Source of the DNA: Camellia lanceoleosa
Taxonomy: Eukaryota > Streptophyta > Magnoliopsida > Ericales > Theaceae
NCBI GenBank assembly: GCA_025200525.1
Contig: CM045770.1
Coordinates: 134,258,200 to 134,322,199, forward strand
Reading direction: 5' to 3'
DNA length: 64,000 bases
Of the stretch, positions 1-11,949 are shown piece after piece. Positions within the stretch are counted from its first letter, which is position 1, and every line of letters starts with the position of its first letter. A program made the position numbers and the translations under genes. The notes under the pieces are model-generated. The model worked only from the letters and a program-made list of their open reading frames with translations. It ran no database searches and was not told the origin of the DNA.

Positions 1-605
1 CGTCCCTAACTCTTGGGATACGTCCCTAACCTTTGGTATACGTCCCTAATCCCGGATACGCCCTAATCTTCGGATACGCCCCTAACCTTTGGGATACGCC
101 CTAATCTCGATACGCCCTAATCTTCGGGATACATCCTAATCCTTGGGATACGCCCTAATCCTGGGATACGCCCTAATCTCTCGGATACGCCTCAACCTCT
201 CGATACGCCCTAACCTTTGGGATACGCCCTAATCTTCGATACGCCCTAACTCGGGATACGCCCCAACCTCAGGATACGCCCTTAATTCGTGGATACGCCC
301 TAATCTTTGGGATACGCCCTAATCTTCGGGATACGCCCTAACCTTCGGGATACGTCCTAACCTTTTGGGATACGCCCCTAATCGTGGGATACGCCCTAAT
401 CTTTGGGATACGCCCTAATCTTCGGGATATGTCCTAACCTTTGGGATACGCCCCTAAGCCTTGGGATACGCCCTAACCTTTGGGATACGCCCCTTAACTG
501 TGGATACGCCCCTAACCTTTGGGATACGCCCTAAACCTTGGGATACGCCCCTAAAACACTGGATACGCCCTAACTTTTGGGATACGCCCTAAACACCGGA
601 TACGC
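1..605. repeat. Minisatellite, about 20-bp unit, 3' internal region of element H
   Basis: About thirty imperfect tandem copies of a 19-21 bp unit with consensus close to GGGATACGCCCCTAACCTTT. Single diverged copies continue to about 690. It sits just before the polypurine tract of an LTR retrotransposon, the same position taken by unrelated minisatellites in elements A and B. Hypervariable tandem repeats in the 3' untranslated part of Tat/Ogre elements are known and can seed satellites. Copies vary by small indels and substitutions, so the array is not freshly amplified. It runs off the left edge. Confidence 0.9.
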
Positions 606-689
606 CCCCATGTGTCTCCATCTTTGGTTAAGAGCATCCGAATACGTTCAATGCTTATACATTTCAAACACCGGATACGCCCCTATGTT

Positions 690-882
690 TCTTTGCATGA
701 TCATAAGTTGTGTTCGGCTTCTTGCATTGTCGATTGCATTTGCCCCCGCCGGGCGATATCTTCATCTCAGAGCTTGTATTGCTTTTGTCTAAGTCTTCGC
801 CTTGTCAAAATGGGGCGCCTTCGGCTTTGACACTCACTCCCGTCATTGTTATGACTTCCGAGTTCTGTCAAAGAGGGGCAAC
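690..882 (+). other. Conserved pre-LTR segment and polypurine tract of element H
   Basis: The segment resembles 38590-38799 in element A and the complement of 17642-17840 in element B. Shared features are a run encoding nothing obvious, the phrase CTGTCAAAGAGGGGCAAC, and an abrupt LTR start. The polypurine tract AAAGAGGGG is at 870-878 and would prime plus-strand DNA synthesis. Its presence directly upstream of 883 shows that the following LTR is the 3' LTR of an element lying to the left, not the 5' LTR of the pol gene to the right. Confidence 0.85.
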
Positions 883-3800
883 TGTGGACACCCTATTTTT
901 GACCGACCTTAAGACTCAGACGTCACCGATTGAGCGCTTGGTGATGTTGCATATTGTGCTCGTTCTGAGGTTATGAGTCCGATTCTGAGCCTTGCCTCTG
1001 ACTTCCTGGACTCTTTTGTGCTTTGCCTCGGTTTGCGAACCAGGCTCGGTTTTCTGCTTTCTCTTTGAGAAGGAGGAGAGGTCTCAGAGATCATCTCTCA
1101 ATGGCCGAGGCTACATTTCGTGGCCATAGGCCATTTTGCCCATTTTGGAGCAGGTTCCGGCTTTGAGTCAAGTAGGCCGTGGTGCCTCGGTTCGGGACCG
1201 CCTAACCCCCTCCGTTTGCCTCGATTTTTGGCATGCATCCTATTTACTCCCTTTTTAGGGACACTGTGGTATGAGAGACCAACTTCGTGGTCGGACACCA
1301 CTTCCTGCTTAATGACCCCACTTCGGCCCCGAATTACGTGTTTCGCCCCGAGCCTTCATTATACATTTTGGGCTTCGACGAACTTGAGATAGTCATATTT
1401 TGAGGTCCGTTCATGTTTGATTAAGGACCTTTTACTGTTGACATCTCCATTTGTCACTTGCCTTTTTACCTCTTTTGGGCCTTTTTGCACGGTATTTTAC
1501 GCGTACTTGTGGGCTGCGTTGGACTTGGTCGTAAACTACAAAGCGTCTTATTTTGAGCCCCTTCGACTTTGTTGAAGGACTCTCGGCCGTTTGAAACCCG
1601 TAGCTGCCACTTTCCTTTTGGTTATTTTTGGAGGGAAACTTGAAATGTTTCCTTTTTCCCCTTTTTCCCCCTCTTTTCTAAACGTTTTGCCTACTAATAC
1701 AGCCCTCCAGATCTGTTTTAAGGGTTAGAAAGTCTGATTTGGGAGCTCATATATTGTATCTCTCTCTCTCTATATATTCTAACCATCAAAACACCAAAAT
1801 CCTTCAAGTTCTCCCCTTTTCTTCATCACCACCTAGCACCACCACCACCACTCCATTTCCAGCGACTTGGAGCTCATCTCAGAGGCTAATAGGCACCATT
1901 TTCAGTCCTAGAAGCAGCCAAGGTTTTGGTCTACAAGGGTAAGCACTCATTTCCCTTTTGAGCTCCATTTTTGTACCATTTTTCTACCCTCTTTGCTTGT
2001 TGTTTTAAGCTCCGACCAAAACTGAAAGTGACCATTTTTGAGCTTATTTTCATCTTCCCTTAAGGGTTCTTACCTATTTGGGACTTGCTACTACCACTTG
2101 TTTCAATACCTCTTTGAATGCCATTATTTTGCATGCTATTGTTAGCTCATTTGTAATCTGTTTTTGAGCATGTAATAAACTGTAAGTAGGCTCATTTTGA
2201 GCCCTTCTTCAACATTGAAGAAGGGTTCAACCATGTTTTGCCTCTCTATCATGCACTTGCTTTGTAATCTCTCATATTTACCGTAAAATTGCATGATTTG
2301 TTTGGTCTGTCTAGCTTCTGTTTTCGGCCATCATCAGGTCTGGAAAGAGTCTTATTTTGACCTTATGGACATATTTCATGAAGGGTCTTTGTTGGTTGGA
2401 TGAATGTTTAGGGTACCTCATGTTATGGCCTATAGTATCCTAGTTTTTGCATGGCATTCTTAGCATATTTTCACACTGATTTGAGGCATGTCATCTACTG
2501 TAAATATGCATATTTTTGGTCCCTCATCAGTGTTGTAGAATGAAATTTTTCCATTTGAATATCGTATACATCACTTGTTTCAATACCCCTCTCTTGGCCC
2601 CCGTTTTTGCATGCCATTGTTGTCCTATCTATGCTTACTATTTGGCCATGTTTTGTACTGTAAAAATGCTATTTTGGGGGCTTCCTTGCTACTGTTTTTC
2701 ATGTCGTGTACCAATTGTGCATATTTAGTATAGCTATAGGCCATTTCGGGCGCCTAAATTCGCATTTCGGGACTATTCCGTGCATCGGGTGTACTTTGGC
2801 CATGATTCGACTGTTTTCCCTACATTTCAGTGCTGAAATTCCATTAGTATGTTTGCATATCATTAGCCATGTCTTTTAATGCTTTATCCCATTGCCTGGG
2901 TATGCGTGCCCGTGTGCACGACTTTCGAGGCACTTCATTTTCATCTATCGGCCTCTTATGTGAGTGAGGCTGAGGCTCTCTCATGTTAGTGTAAGTCCAA
3001 TTTGCATTTTAGTGTCATTCCATGCCTTAGGGCCATTGTTCTCGGTTTGCGTGTGTGCAGCACGCATTTCGAGGCACTTCATTTTATCCGATGGCCTCTT
3101 ATGTGAGTGTGCCGAGGCCCACTTATGTTAGTGTAAGTCCATATTGCATTGTATATGCCATTTTAGTCTCATTGCATTGCGTATGCCATGTCCTCGGTTC
3201 GCGTGCATACGCGGCGCGCATTTCGAGGCCCCATTTTCATCTTATGGCCACTGATTTTGGCATGCTTGTGAGCCATCCATGTTAGTTTAAGTCCATCATT
3301 GCATCGCATGTTCATATGTCATGTTTCATGCCTTGCCATGCTTTGATAGAGTGGCATTCGTGCCTTAGGATCAGTCCTCGGTTTGCGTGCATACGCACGC
3401 ATTTCGAGAATCCCATTTTCCTCTAATGGCCACCGATGTGAGTGTGGTTGAGGCCCATTCACATTGTTGTAAGTCCATCTTGCATTGTGTATGCCATGTT
3501 TCAATGCGTTGTGCATGTTATGTTGTTAGCATTGTGCGTGCGTTGCCTAGTTGCATTGCATGTTTGCATGTTAGCTTGCATGCTTAGGTTGCATGTGCAT
3601 TGTCATGCCTTGCCTCTTGAATTGAGTATGATAGAGGTTGGGTTTCACTTGTGTGTTTGATGTGCATTTCATTTGATATCAAAGTTGCTAACTTGGCTTT
3701 TGGGCCATCATGCATTGAAATGCGTGATTGATGGTCTGGGGTCAAGGCGTGCTCTTGAGTTTATTACATGATAGGGCATTAGCCATGCATATATATGCTC

Positions 3801-5295
3801 AAAAACCCATGCCATACACCTGTCATTCGTTGTCACAAAACTGCTCTCTGCAGAATTTTGTGCCGATCGGCAAGAAGAAATAGTGCCGACCAAGCACTTC
3901 ATTTTTGGCCGATGGACTCCAGAGCACCATGATCTTTCTAGACACCGATGCGAACTTCCTCCAAATTGGTGGTGTACAAAGAAAGATTCAAGGAAGGTTT
4001 TTCGAAACTTTGGTAATTTTTGGAGAGACAGGCAAGAAAAACAGAGGCGAAGGGCACGGATAGGTTTTCCGCAAGTCGGATCCGAGCATGCGTGCATCCC
4101 TCTTCCCGAGGCCTTTATCGCTTTCAAGAGTTTAATTAATTTGTTAATTAATTAAGGGTCGTAATAATTAATTAGCTAGGATAGTTGATTTATTATTTGG
4201 GATCAGATATTTATTTGGTCCCTCCGAGTGAGGGCATAATTGTAATAAGGGTGTGTGAGTGTGTGTATGTCTTCCAACCCCACGTCTTTTCTTTTTATTT
4301 ACCTCGTTATGATGGTAGATTAGGGCAGGTTTAATTTTAGCATACCTTATTCTATCCATGCGTGCATTCATGCATTTGTTTACATGCAACGGGCTTGGTA
4401 CATCATACAAACTGCATCGTACTTTCAATTCCAAATTGAATACGTGTTATTTGTAGCATTCCATATTCCATGTTTAGGATAGCCGAGCTGCCTTAGATTA
4501 CATCTTTGCATGTGTTGCATTAGATATTTCAAGATGCTTAGGTCCATGCATGGATTTCTAATAAGCTTCGCTTTTGGCTTGAGTACTAGGTGAGCTTTTA
4601 TGCTTTAGCATATCGCATGTGTGTGAATGTTGCCATGATAGCATGCTTACCATGAGGATAAGTGCTTATGTGATATAACCGCATGAATGCTGTGGATGGA
4701 GGTTGAATTACCTAAATTGGGACAACACATTAAAACTGTGAGTTTTAAAGCCCACTAGATAGTGGCAAAACCGTCTTTTTCTAAAAGCCCGCTGAGAGTG
4801 GCAAAACTCGCATTTTAGCCTACTTATGAGTAGCAAATCATTTTTCAAAACAAACACGTAATGTTTTGTTCCAACTTAGGCGATTTGGTCTATACTTGTT
4901 TCTTTGGCGCATAACATAGTAAATCTAGGCTAATAAAAAATAAGAACACGTAATGTTTTCAAAATCGGATATCACGGTTAGTAGAGGCCTTCGGACCGGG
5001 CGAGAGGGTGCTCATAGTCGACCTTCCCGATCGTACCAAGCTCCCCGAGCCAAGTCAACTTTGGTTATGACAGACCGCGTGGCCTTGACCGAGTCGTGGT
5101 TTCCTAAATTTCCCATTTTAAAAAAATATTTAGGTGGCGACTCAGAATCCAAAGCAAAGTCCATGTTTGGCACTTCTTTTCAAAAATCAGTTTTTCTCAA
5201 AACGATTTGCCAGAGTTGGACTCTTTGGTTCAAATTTAGAACCGTGACACAAATCGAGTCCGAACTGTAGAGTGAAGCCCACGGGCGCGTCTACA
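883..5295 (+). mobile_element. 3' LTR of element H (Tat-type Ty3/gypsy)
   Basis: A 4.4-kb LTR that starts TGTGGACACCC and ends GCGTCTACA, giving TG...CA ends with an inverted GTC/GAC terminus. A polypurine tract precedes it. The last part (about 4900-5295) holds the block common to all LTRs here: GTAGAGGCC, GGTGGCGACTC, and the stretch ending near AACTGTAG. A TATA-like CATATATTG lies near 1747. Internal tandem repeats occupy about 2890-3480, and a weak motif array with 23-bp steps lies at 3863-3911. The next bases, 5296-5300 (CCATG), should be the target duplication; the partner copy lies left of the window. Short ORFs inside it are not genes. Confidence 0.85.
2890..3480 (+). repeat. Internal tandem repeat of LTR H, units of about 150-185 bp
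   Basis: Four diverged copies begin near 2893, 3040, 3192 and 3377. Each contains GCGTGC, then TTTCGAGG, then CATTTTCATCT, and ends in a stretch resembling TAGTGTAAGTCCAT. A related but shorter unit of about 125 bp is tandemly repeated in solo LTR F at 53407-53775 on the other strand. The same LTR region therefore expanded independently in different copies. Confidence 0.75.
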
Positions 5296-8200
5296 CCATG
5301 GTTGAATGCAGAAAAGAGGCGGATGCCGGGATTTGAAATCTTCTTCGACTTGCAGTTATCAGAGGATGATGTCGCCAAGGAGTAGACAGGTCCATCAGTC
5401 GAGGTTGAGCAGTGTAAGGAAGTGGATTCTGAGAACACCGAGTTTGAAATGGGGGTAGCATTGGCCTGTCTACTATCAGATTCTCTGATTGTACATGAGT
5501 GCTTGGGGGATGATCTCTCAGTGTCTATGATTAGGAACGAAACGGCTACAAGTCCACCTTCTAACATTTTGGATGCATCCGTCGCACCCTCCCTTGTCTG
5601 GCAGTACGAGAAGGGATTCTTATCGAGCAGCACTTGGTCAGGTAGTGAGTCGGAATCTGATTCCACTAAGTCCGTAGAGTCAGAATCAGGTTCCAGCTCG
5701 TCTGAGTCTGAGTCCAGTATTCCTGGGAGTGACAACCCGGATGCCACAGTCCTGTCTAGGTCGTCATTTTCTTTCTCTTTTGAGTCTATTGTAACAGAAG
5801 AATCAGATGTACTGGATGATGTGATTAATGAGAATTGTGCGGCTGTGGCCTTCAAATACTTTTCTGTGCCTTTGATTTATTGTATTAATCAGGACTTTCA
5901 AAATTTTGATGAAAACGACGAGGAAGAAATTCCTCTGGTTTTGAAATATTTGCTAGAACAAGAGCAGGAGAGGTTTGTAAAACCCTTGGTTGATGAAATC
6001 ACCCAAATTAACGTTGGTACTGATAAGGACCCGCGGCTGGTCCAGATCGGGTCCACGTTGTCTTCGGAGGAGCGCGAGCGCTTAGTCGCTTTATTAAAAG
6101 ATTTCAAAGATGTTTTCGCATGGTCCTATGAAGACATGCCTGTAATTGATCCCGAGATTGTACAGCATCGGATCCCTCTTGACCCAGAGGCCCGACCTGT
6201 CAAGCAGAAACTCAAAAGGATCCGCCCAGACTGGGCTATCAAGATTAAAGAAGAGGTCACCAAGCAAATTGACGCAGGGTTCCTGTTGGTATCCGAATAC
6301 CCAACTTGGTTGGCCAATATTGTTCCGGTGCCGAAGAAGGACGGCAGGATTCGAGTATGTGTGGATTTCAGGGATTTGAATAAAGCCAGTCCGAAGGACG
6401 ACTTTCCTCTGCCGCATATCGATGAGTTAGTGGATTTTACTGCGGGGCATGCATTGCTTTCGTTCATGGATGGCTTCTCAGGCGACAACCAGATTGTAAT
6501 GGCACCCAAAGACCGGGAGAAGACTACTTTTACCACCTCGTGGGGGACCTATTGTTATAGGGTAATGCCATTTGGGCTGAAGAATACTGGAGCTACATAT
6601 CAACGGGCTACAACCACGATATTGCATGACATGATCCACAAAGAGGTTGAGGTGTACGTAGACGACATGATTGTCAAGTCCAAGGAAAGAGAGGGCCACT
6701 ACACCGCCTTGCAAAAGTTCTTCCAAAGGATTAGAGAATTTCGGTTGCGGCTGAATCCTCAGAAGTGTACGTTCGGTGTTACCGCAGGGAAAATGCTGGG
6801 GTTCTTAATTATACAAAGGGGTATCAAAGCCGACCCTTCTAAAATCAAGGCCATCTTAGAAATGCCACCACCAAGGACTGAAAAGGAGGTGCGAGGCTTT
6901 CTGGGTAAAGTGCAATTCATAAGACGGTTTATCTCAAAATTAATCTTGACTTGTGAACCATTTTTTGGTCTCCTGAAGAAAGGAACGAAGTTCCAATGGG
7001 ACGGCCGATGCCAAGCTACTTTTGAACAGATCAAACAATACTTACAGAACCCACTTGTGTTGTTACCACCTGAGCCGGGGAAACCGTTGATTTTGTATCT
7101 TTCAGTGACTGAAACTACAATGGGCTACATGCTTACACAAGAGTCTGAGGACAAAGTGGAGAGGGCTATTTACTATTTGAGCAAGAAAATGCTAGAATGC
7201 GAGACCCGATACACTTCGCTGGAGAAGGGTTGTCTGGCCTTGGTATGGGCTACCAGGAAGCTGTGGCACTACCTGTTAGCTTACTCTATAATGTTGGTTT
7301 CGAGATTAGATCCCATCAAATATCTTTTCGAGAAACCGGCAGTTACGGGTAGGCTAGCCCGTTGGTTGCTTTTTCTTTCCGAATTCGATCTGAAGTATGT
7401 GACGCGCAAGTCAGTAAAGGGGAGAGTGGTAGCGGAGTTCCTTGCCGATCACCTAGTTGAAAGGGATGAAGCAGTTGAGTGTCTATTCCCAGATGAGGCC
7501 ATTTTGCATGTCGAAGATGAAACTTGGATGATGTACTTTGACGGAGCGTCAAACCAATATGGGTATGGGATAGAGGTGTTGCTGATAGCACCCGACAATT
7601 CCCGCATCTCTCTAGCATTCAAACTCCATTTCAAAGTATCAAACAATGAAGCAGAATATGAGGCATGCATTGCTAGTTTAGAAGCTGCCCTAGAACTAGG
7701 GGCAAAACGGTTGGATGTCATCAAGGACTCAAACCTTGTTGTATCTCAGGCTAAAGGGGATTGGAAAGTCAAAGAAGAAAAGATGAGAATTTATCACCAG
7801 ACTTTGGACTTGTTGATTCCTCGGTTTGAGAAGCTGAACTTCGCTCATCTGTTAAGAGAGAACAACAGGTTCGCAGATTCACTAGCAACTCTATCTTCCA
7901 TGATAGACATCCTTTTTGGAGTCCGGATGCGTCCGATCATCATTGACCAGAAATTTGTGCCGGCCTACGAGCTGATTGCTGTCATAGAAGAGGTTCAAGA
8001 TGAGAACCCCTGGTATTACGACATTTGGAACTTCTTGGAGAAAGAGGCGTATCCACCAGGGGCAAATGCCAAAGATAAGAGGGCAATTAGAAGAATGGAT
8101 GCTCAGTTCATCGTCTGCAGGGGTAAACTATACAAGAGAGGTCATCTCGGAATGCATAAACTGTGTGTTGATGCTGAAGAATCAAAGCGCCTAATGGAGG

Positions 8201-9255
8201 CCATCCATGGAAGAGAGTGCAGAGCGCACATGAATGGGGTGATGCTAGCCCGAAAAATCCTTAGACAGGGTTATTATTGGTCCACCATGGAGGAGGATTG
8301 TATTGGCTTTGTTCGGCGATGCCACAAATGTCAGATCCATGCAAATCGTGTGAACATTTCACCATCTAAGCTGTACACCATGACTTCACCATGGCCATTT
8401 TCAGTCTGGGGGATAGATGTGATTGGAGCTGTCACTCCGAAAGGGTCCAATGGGCATGAGTTCATTCTGGTCGAGATAGACTATTTTACAAAGTGGGTTG
8501 AAACCTAATCTTATGCGGTATTGAAGGCTTCACATGTCGCAAAGTTCATCAGGAACAACATCATCTGTCGCTACGGGGTCCCGAACGAGATTGTTTCAGA
8601 TAATGGTTCCCACTTCAAGAAGGAGGTGATCGACTTGTTGAAGAAATACAACGTGGCTTTTCACAAGTCATCTACATACCGGCCACAGACCAACGGAGCA
8701 GTTGAGGTCGCCAACAAGAACATCAAGCATATTCTGCAGAAGATGGTGGAAACCTACTGGGACTGGCCAGATAAGCTGCCATTTGCTCTGTGGGGCTACC
8801 GAACTTCAATTCGTACTTCTACTGGAGCAACTCTGTATTCCTTAGTCTACGGGATGGAGGCTATTTTGCCTATTGAAGTCGAGGTTCCATCATTGCGAGT
8901 ATTGGCTGAGTGTCAGATAGCTGAGGCAGATTGGCAACAGAGCAGGTTCGAAGAACTCATGTTGTTTGAAGAGAGAAGGCTGAAAGCACTGTACCATGTT
9001 CAGGGTTATCAACGAAGAATTGCCAGGGCTTTCAACAAGAAGGTTAAGTCTAGGAATTTGAAAGAAAGGGATTTAGTGCTCAAAGACAACCGAGCTCCCA
9101 TTCACGACCTTAGGGGCAAGTTCAGACCCAATTGGACTGCCCCTTACATCATCAAGTCTATTTGGTCAGGTGGAGCTGTCGTTCTGATGGACCTAGATGG
9201 CCTAGAGTTTTCCAAGCCGATTAACATGGACAAGTTGAAGAAATATTATCCCTGA
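5296..9255 (+). pseudogene. pol: Element A pol: RT, RNase H, archaeal-type RNase H, integrase (5'-truncated)
   Basis: Encodes the replication enzymes of a Tat-type element. The frame is open from 5296 except for a TAG at 5383-5385 and a TAA at 8506-8508, where the G copy has CAA. Counting from the Met at 5422, RT spans about residues 230-500, with MDGFSG near 348 and the YVDD catalytic motif at 412-415. A first RNase H starts near 554. A second, archaeal-type RNase H starts near 702 (FDGA, NEAEYEA, DSNLV, FADSLA carry the acidic residues). The integrase has an HHCC zinc finger near 929-960, WGIDVIG with the first Asp, SDNGSHF with the second, and NGAVEVANKN with the Glu. The dual RNase H is diagnostic of the Tat lineage. 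Gag and protease are missing because element H inserted at 5295/5296; they should lie left of the window. The usual GYNQI next to RT motif A reads GDNQI. Confidence 0.92.
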
Positions 9256-9905
9256 GCGGCTCGCTGGGCCGAAAACCCGAAAGGGCGACCTAGGCAAAAG
9301 TTAGAGCATGAAAATTTTTTGAAATTACAAAAACTGAGCTCGCAAGGTTGAAAACCCGCAAAGGGCGGCTTTGGCAAAAGTTAGAGCGCAAAAGGAGAGA
9401 GTTAATACTCGAGTGAACCCAAGCCGAACTATGTAAGGCTTGATTCCCATCTTTGGGATACGTAGGCAACTTTATCCTGAAGTCCAGCCATAAACACTTC
9501 CCCGATCAACTTTGTCCATGTGATCATGTTTGGTCATCTTTGTCTATTCAGCATTCAAGAGCTCGGTTATGATCTCCAGTGCAGTGCTATTCAAACTAGG
9601 GGCAACTTTCCAGTTGCTAGGATCTGAGGTCATATCTCGGATAGATCTCGCGCATGTCCAGTTTTGATCCATATCGAAAATGGTTTTGAAAAGTTTTAAT
9701 AAAAGTTGATTTTTCTCAAATTAATCTTTTTACAACTTAGACCATTTTTGGACCAAACGAAAAATTTTCAGTACCTACAACCTTCAATTTCATTGATTTC
9801 AATACAGAGTTCTCCTACTCTTGAATACAAATTGAAGTTGCTTTTTATTACATTCAAACAGAAAACTTGAAAGTACTGATAAAGCAAAATAAATCCGGGG
9901 CATAG
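9256..9905 (+). other. Non-coding spacer between element A pol and the antisense genes
   Basis: No credible ORF. It contains two copies of a GGCTCGC...GAAAACCCG...GGGCG...GCAAAAGTTAGAGC phrase (9256-9310 and 9340-9395) and a segment ending in GGGATACGTAGGCAAC. The same phrases occur after pol in G (58680-58900) and, inverted, in B (about 26540-26890). They mark the conserved junction between pol and the antisense cassette. Confidence 0.7.
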
Positions 9906-11191
9906 TCATGTGTTCCTGCATCCCCTCCCAGAGCTGGTGGAAGCCTCTGATGCTAAAGTAGGCCTAATCTGCGCCTCCTCGGCAAGCCAAACTGTGCACT
10001 CATCAAAAAGAATGCAGTTGAAAATCGGAGCGGGGGCCAGAAGCTCTCTCGTTCTCCAGGTTGTGGCATGCCTAGCTAGCTGTGTGCCTCGGACCAGAAA
10101 TATAGTAAGGTATTCTATCCCATCTTCCGGACAAGTCTGATCATGGTCGAACTAGCGTCGAAATCGGAACGAAAAATAGAACACGCAGTGTGTCAAGCCA
10201 ATCAATTGAATCCCAGGCTGACGGGTCATACTGTAACTCATTGCCGGTAGATTAAGCCAAGGACAGTGCCAAACAATGTCTGTAGCGGACAAGCTACACA
10301 TCCAGCTGCACCACCATCCCTCATCAGGAGCATCGACTAGACGTCGCCGGAAGAAATAGCTGCGAGCTGAGTATGTTGGACATGAGTCCACAATCTTCAA
10401 TTTATCCATCAACCACACCTGAGGAGAGATGAAAAATGAGAGATTTAAGAATAGAGAAGTGTACGTTGAGAGAAAAGTAAGAAAAGGGTTTTGAGAGAAA
10501 AACTGAGTTTGAGGGCCGAGCGATGTGAGAAACATATGCAAGATGGGGTGGGAAACATTACTTGCAATAGTAGTGGGCTCCTCGCCAATCTAGTCACCTC
10601 CTGGTGATGAAAAGCGTCCAAGCCCATCAATGTCTCAGCTAAAGTCATGGCAATGCAGTTCTTGCCTTCCCTTAAGCCCTCAGCGACCTCAATCAAACGA
10701 GTGCTAAACCCTCCAGAGCCTGGGGCCAGCAAGAAATGAGACAGCATACACAAGCAAAGCGCATGCCATCGATAACCCTGCCAAATATGGTCGCCGCGGT
10801 CACCGGCATCAGAAAATCGACAAATCAAGCTTGGAATGTCCAGCTCTTTGCCGTGAATCAATGACCGAGCGTCATACAAAGTAAGGCCGCACATCCGTCC
10901 CAAGGCTTGGGCGTGGCCAAAGCGGAATTGTGGCAAGATTTCTTCATCGCGTTCAGATTCCATTAGAGCTTGGAAGTCTTCGAAAGTGGGACATATCTCT
11001 TGCCCGCCAAAGCTAAAAAGGTGCGTCACCGGATTCCAAAATCTTGCCACGGCATGAAGGAACGGAAAACGCAGCGGGGTGTGACCCAATGTGAATAGTG
11101 CATCTATGCCGAAGCCTCGGAAACTCAGCTTTTCCGAGCCATCTAAGTTGGCAATCCAATTTGTGAGGTTTTGGACAAGAAATGCTTCCAT
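9906..11191 (-). CDS. Antisense DUF7745-like gene of element A, two exons
   Basis: Spliced gene antisense to A. Exon 1 is 11191-10562 and starts at an ATG; the intron 10561-10419 has GT and CTCAG ends; exon 2 is 10418-9906. Exon 1 gives about 210 residues with FWNPVTHLFSFGG and an ICPTFEDFQALM segment, which match my memory of plant DUF7745 proteins (W-N-P, F-T-F-G, P-T-x-E-E-Y). Exon 2 is rich in Trp, Cys and Arg. An in-frame TAG at 10154-10152 is followed by 81 more codons ending at 9906, and the G copy has TAG at the same codon. It lies about 760 bp downstream of the PMD gene on the same strand and has its own upstream motif array (11303-11371). Function is unknown. Readthrough, or inactivation inherited from a common source, are both possible. 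Confidence 0.72.
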
Positions 11192-11302
11192 TTAGTGCAA
11201 AATTAAGCTGAAATGAAGAGAATCCCGAACCTGGAACTCATATAGAAGGTAAGGCAGTAAGTGGAGGACAGATGTCGACGTTTCGGAGAGTCTGCCATCG
11301 AT

Positions 11303-11371
11303 GGCTAGCAGTGGCTCATCAGTGGCCGGTAGTGGCACACTGATGGCCGGCAAGCCTTCTTATGTGGCCGG
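11303..11371. promoter_or_regulatory. Phased GGCCGG array upstream of the DUF7745-like gene (A)
   Basis: GGCTAG at 11303, then GGCCGG at 11324, 11345 and 11366, a step of exactly 21 bp, inside a loose repeat of GATGGCCGGCAGTGGCAC. It lies 110-180 bp upstream of the gene start at 11191. The same motif and period occur upstream of the PMD gene of this element and in its LTR. Confidence 0.75.
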
Positions 11372-11949
11372 TAGCCCCTCCCTCATGCTCACTGGCCTTC
11401 TTGGTAAAGACCCAATTATTTGCTGCAGAGAATTCCTGTTACTCGTGTCCTTTAAGGTCTTGTTTTCTTTTTTTTTTTTTTTTTGTCCTGTCGGACTCTG
11501 TTGCGTCTCGTTTAAGATGTATTAGTATTTGATTTTGTATCGAGTTATAATCATTTTTCTCTCATTTATCGAGTTGTCGTAACTTACTTATCGAGTTGTA
11601 AACTGGTTAAGACTTTGTTTTGATTATCGAGTTGTTTTGTTGTTAGTCGGTTCACTACCTGATTAGTGCAATTCGAGTGTTTAGTTTTCAAAACAAAAGT
11701 TCAATCTCATTTACATTGTTGTGTAAAGTGATGCGATGCGACGCGATGCATAGAATGTACAAATGTAACACTTTTTCAACAAAAAGCTGCTTTCATTCTA
11801 TCGTAGATTCTTTTTACAAGGAGCATAGTTTTAAAAAGTAAATCTGCCTGATGCAGTACAATGTGCAGAACTACTAGTAAAAAGAAAAATAAAGCAAAAA
11901 GAAGAGCAACGTCTGAATCAGCAAAATGTCTGGATCGGCGCCAATTGCC
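11372..11949. repeat. Intergenic segment with ATCGAGTTGT repeats between the antisense genes (A)
   Basis: Holds a pure T run near 11471 and about four scattered copies of TTATCGAGTTGT between 11538 and 11640. The corresponding interval of element G (60930-61090) has six copies about 27 bp apart. It contains no ORF. By position it is the 3' flank of the PMD gene and the far upstream flank of the DUF7745-like gene. Confidence 0.6.

Noticed and set aside
1..605. Telomeric or interstitial telomere repeat
   Set aside because: CCCTAA words are present, but the period is about 20 bp with an invariant GGATACGCC part. There is no run of 7-bp CCCTAAA units.
1..605. CRISPR array
   Set aside because: Units are contiguous and lack unique spacers, and the setting is a plant retrotransposon. 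The same holds for arrays at 37310-38360 and 49505-50140.
5187..5855. 222-codon minus-strand ORF
   Set aside because: It is the shadow of the Ser/Glu-rich pre-RT part of A pol, which has clear homology in the plus frame.
883..9255. Reading 883-5295 as the 5' LTR of element A
   Set aside because: No PBS follows 5295 and a PPT precedes 883; pol sequence begins mid-frame immediately after the LTR.
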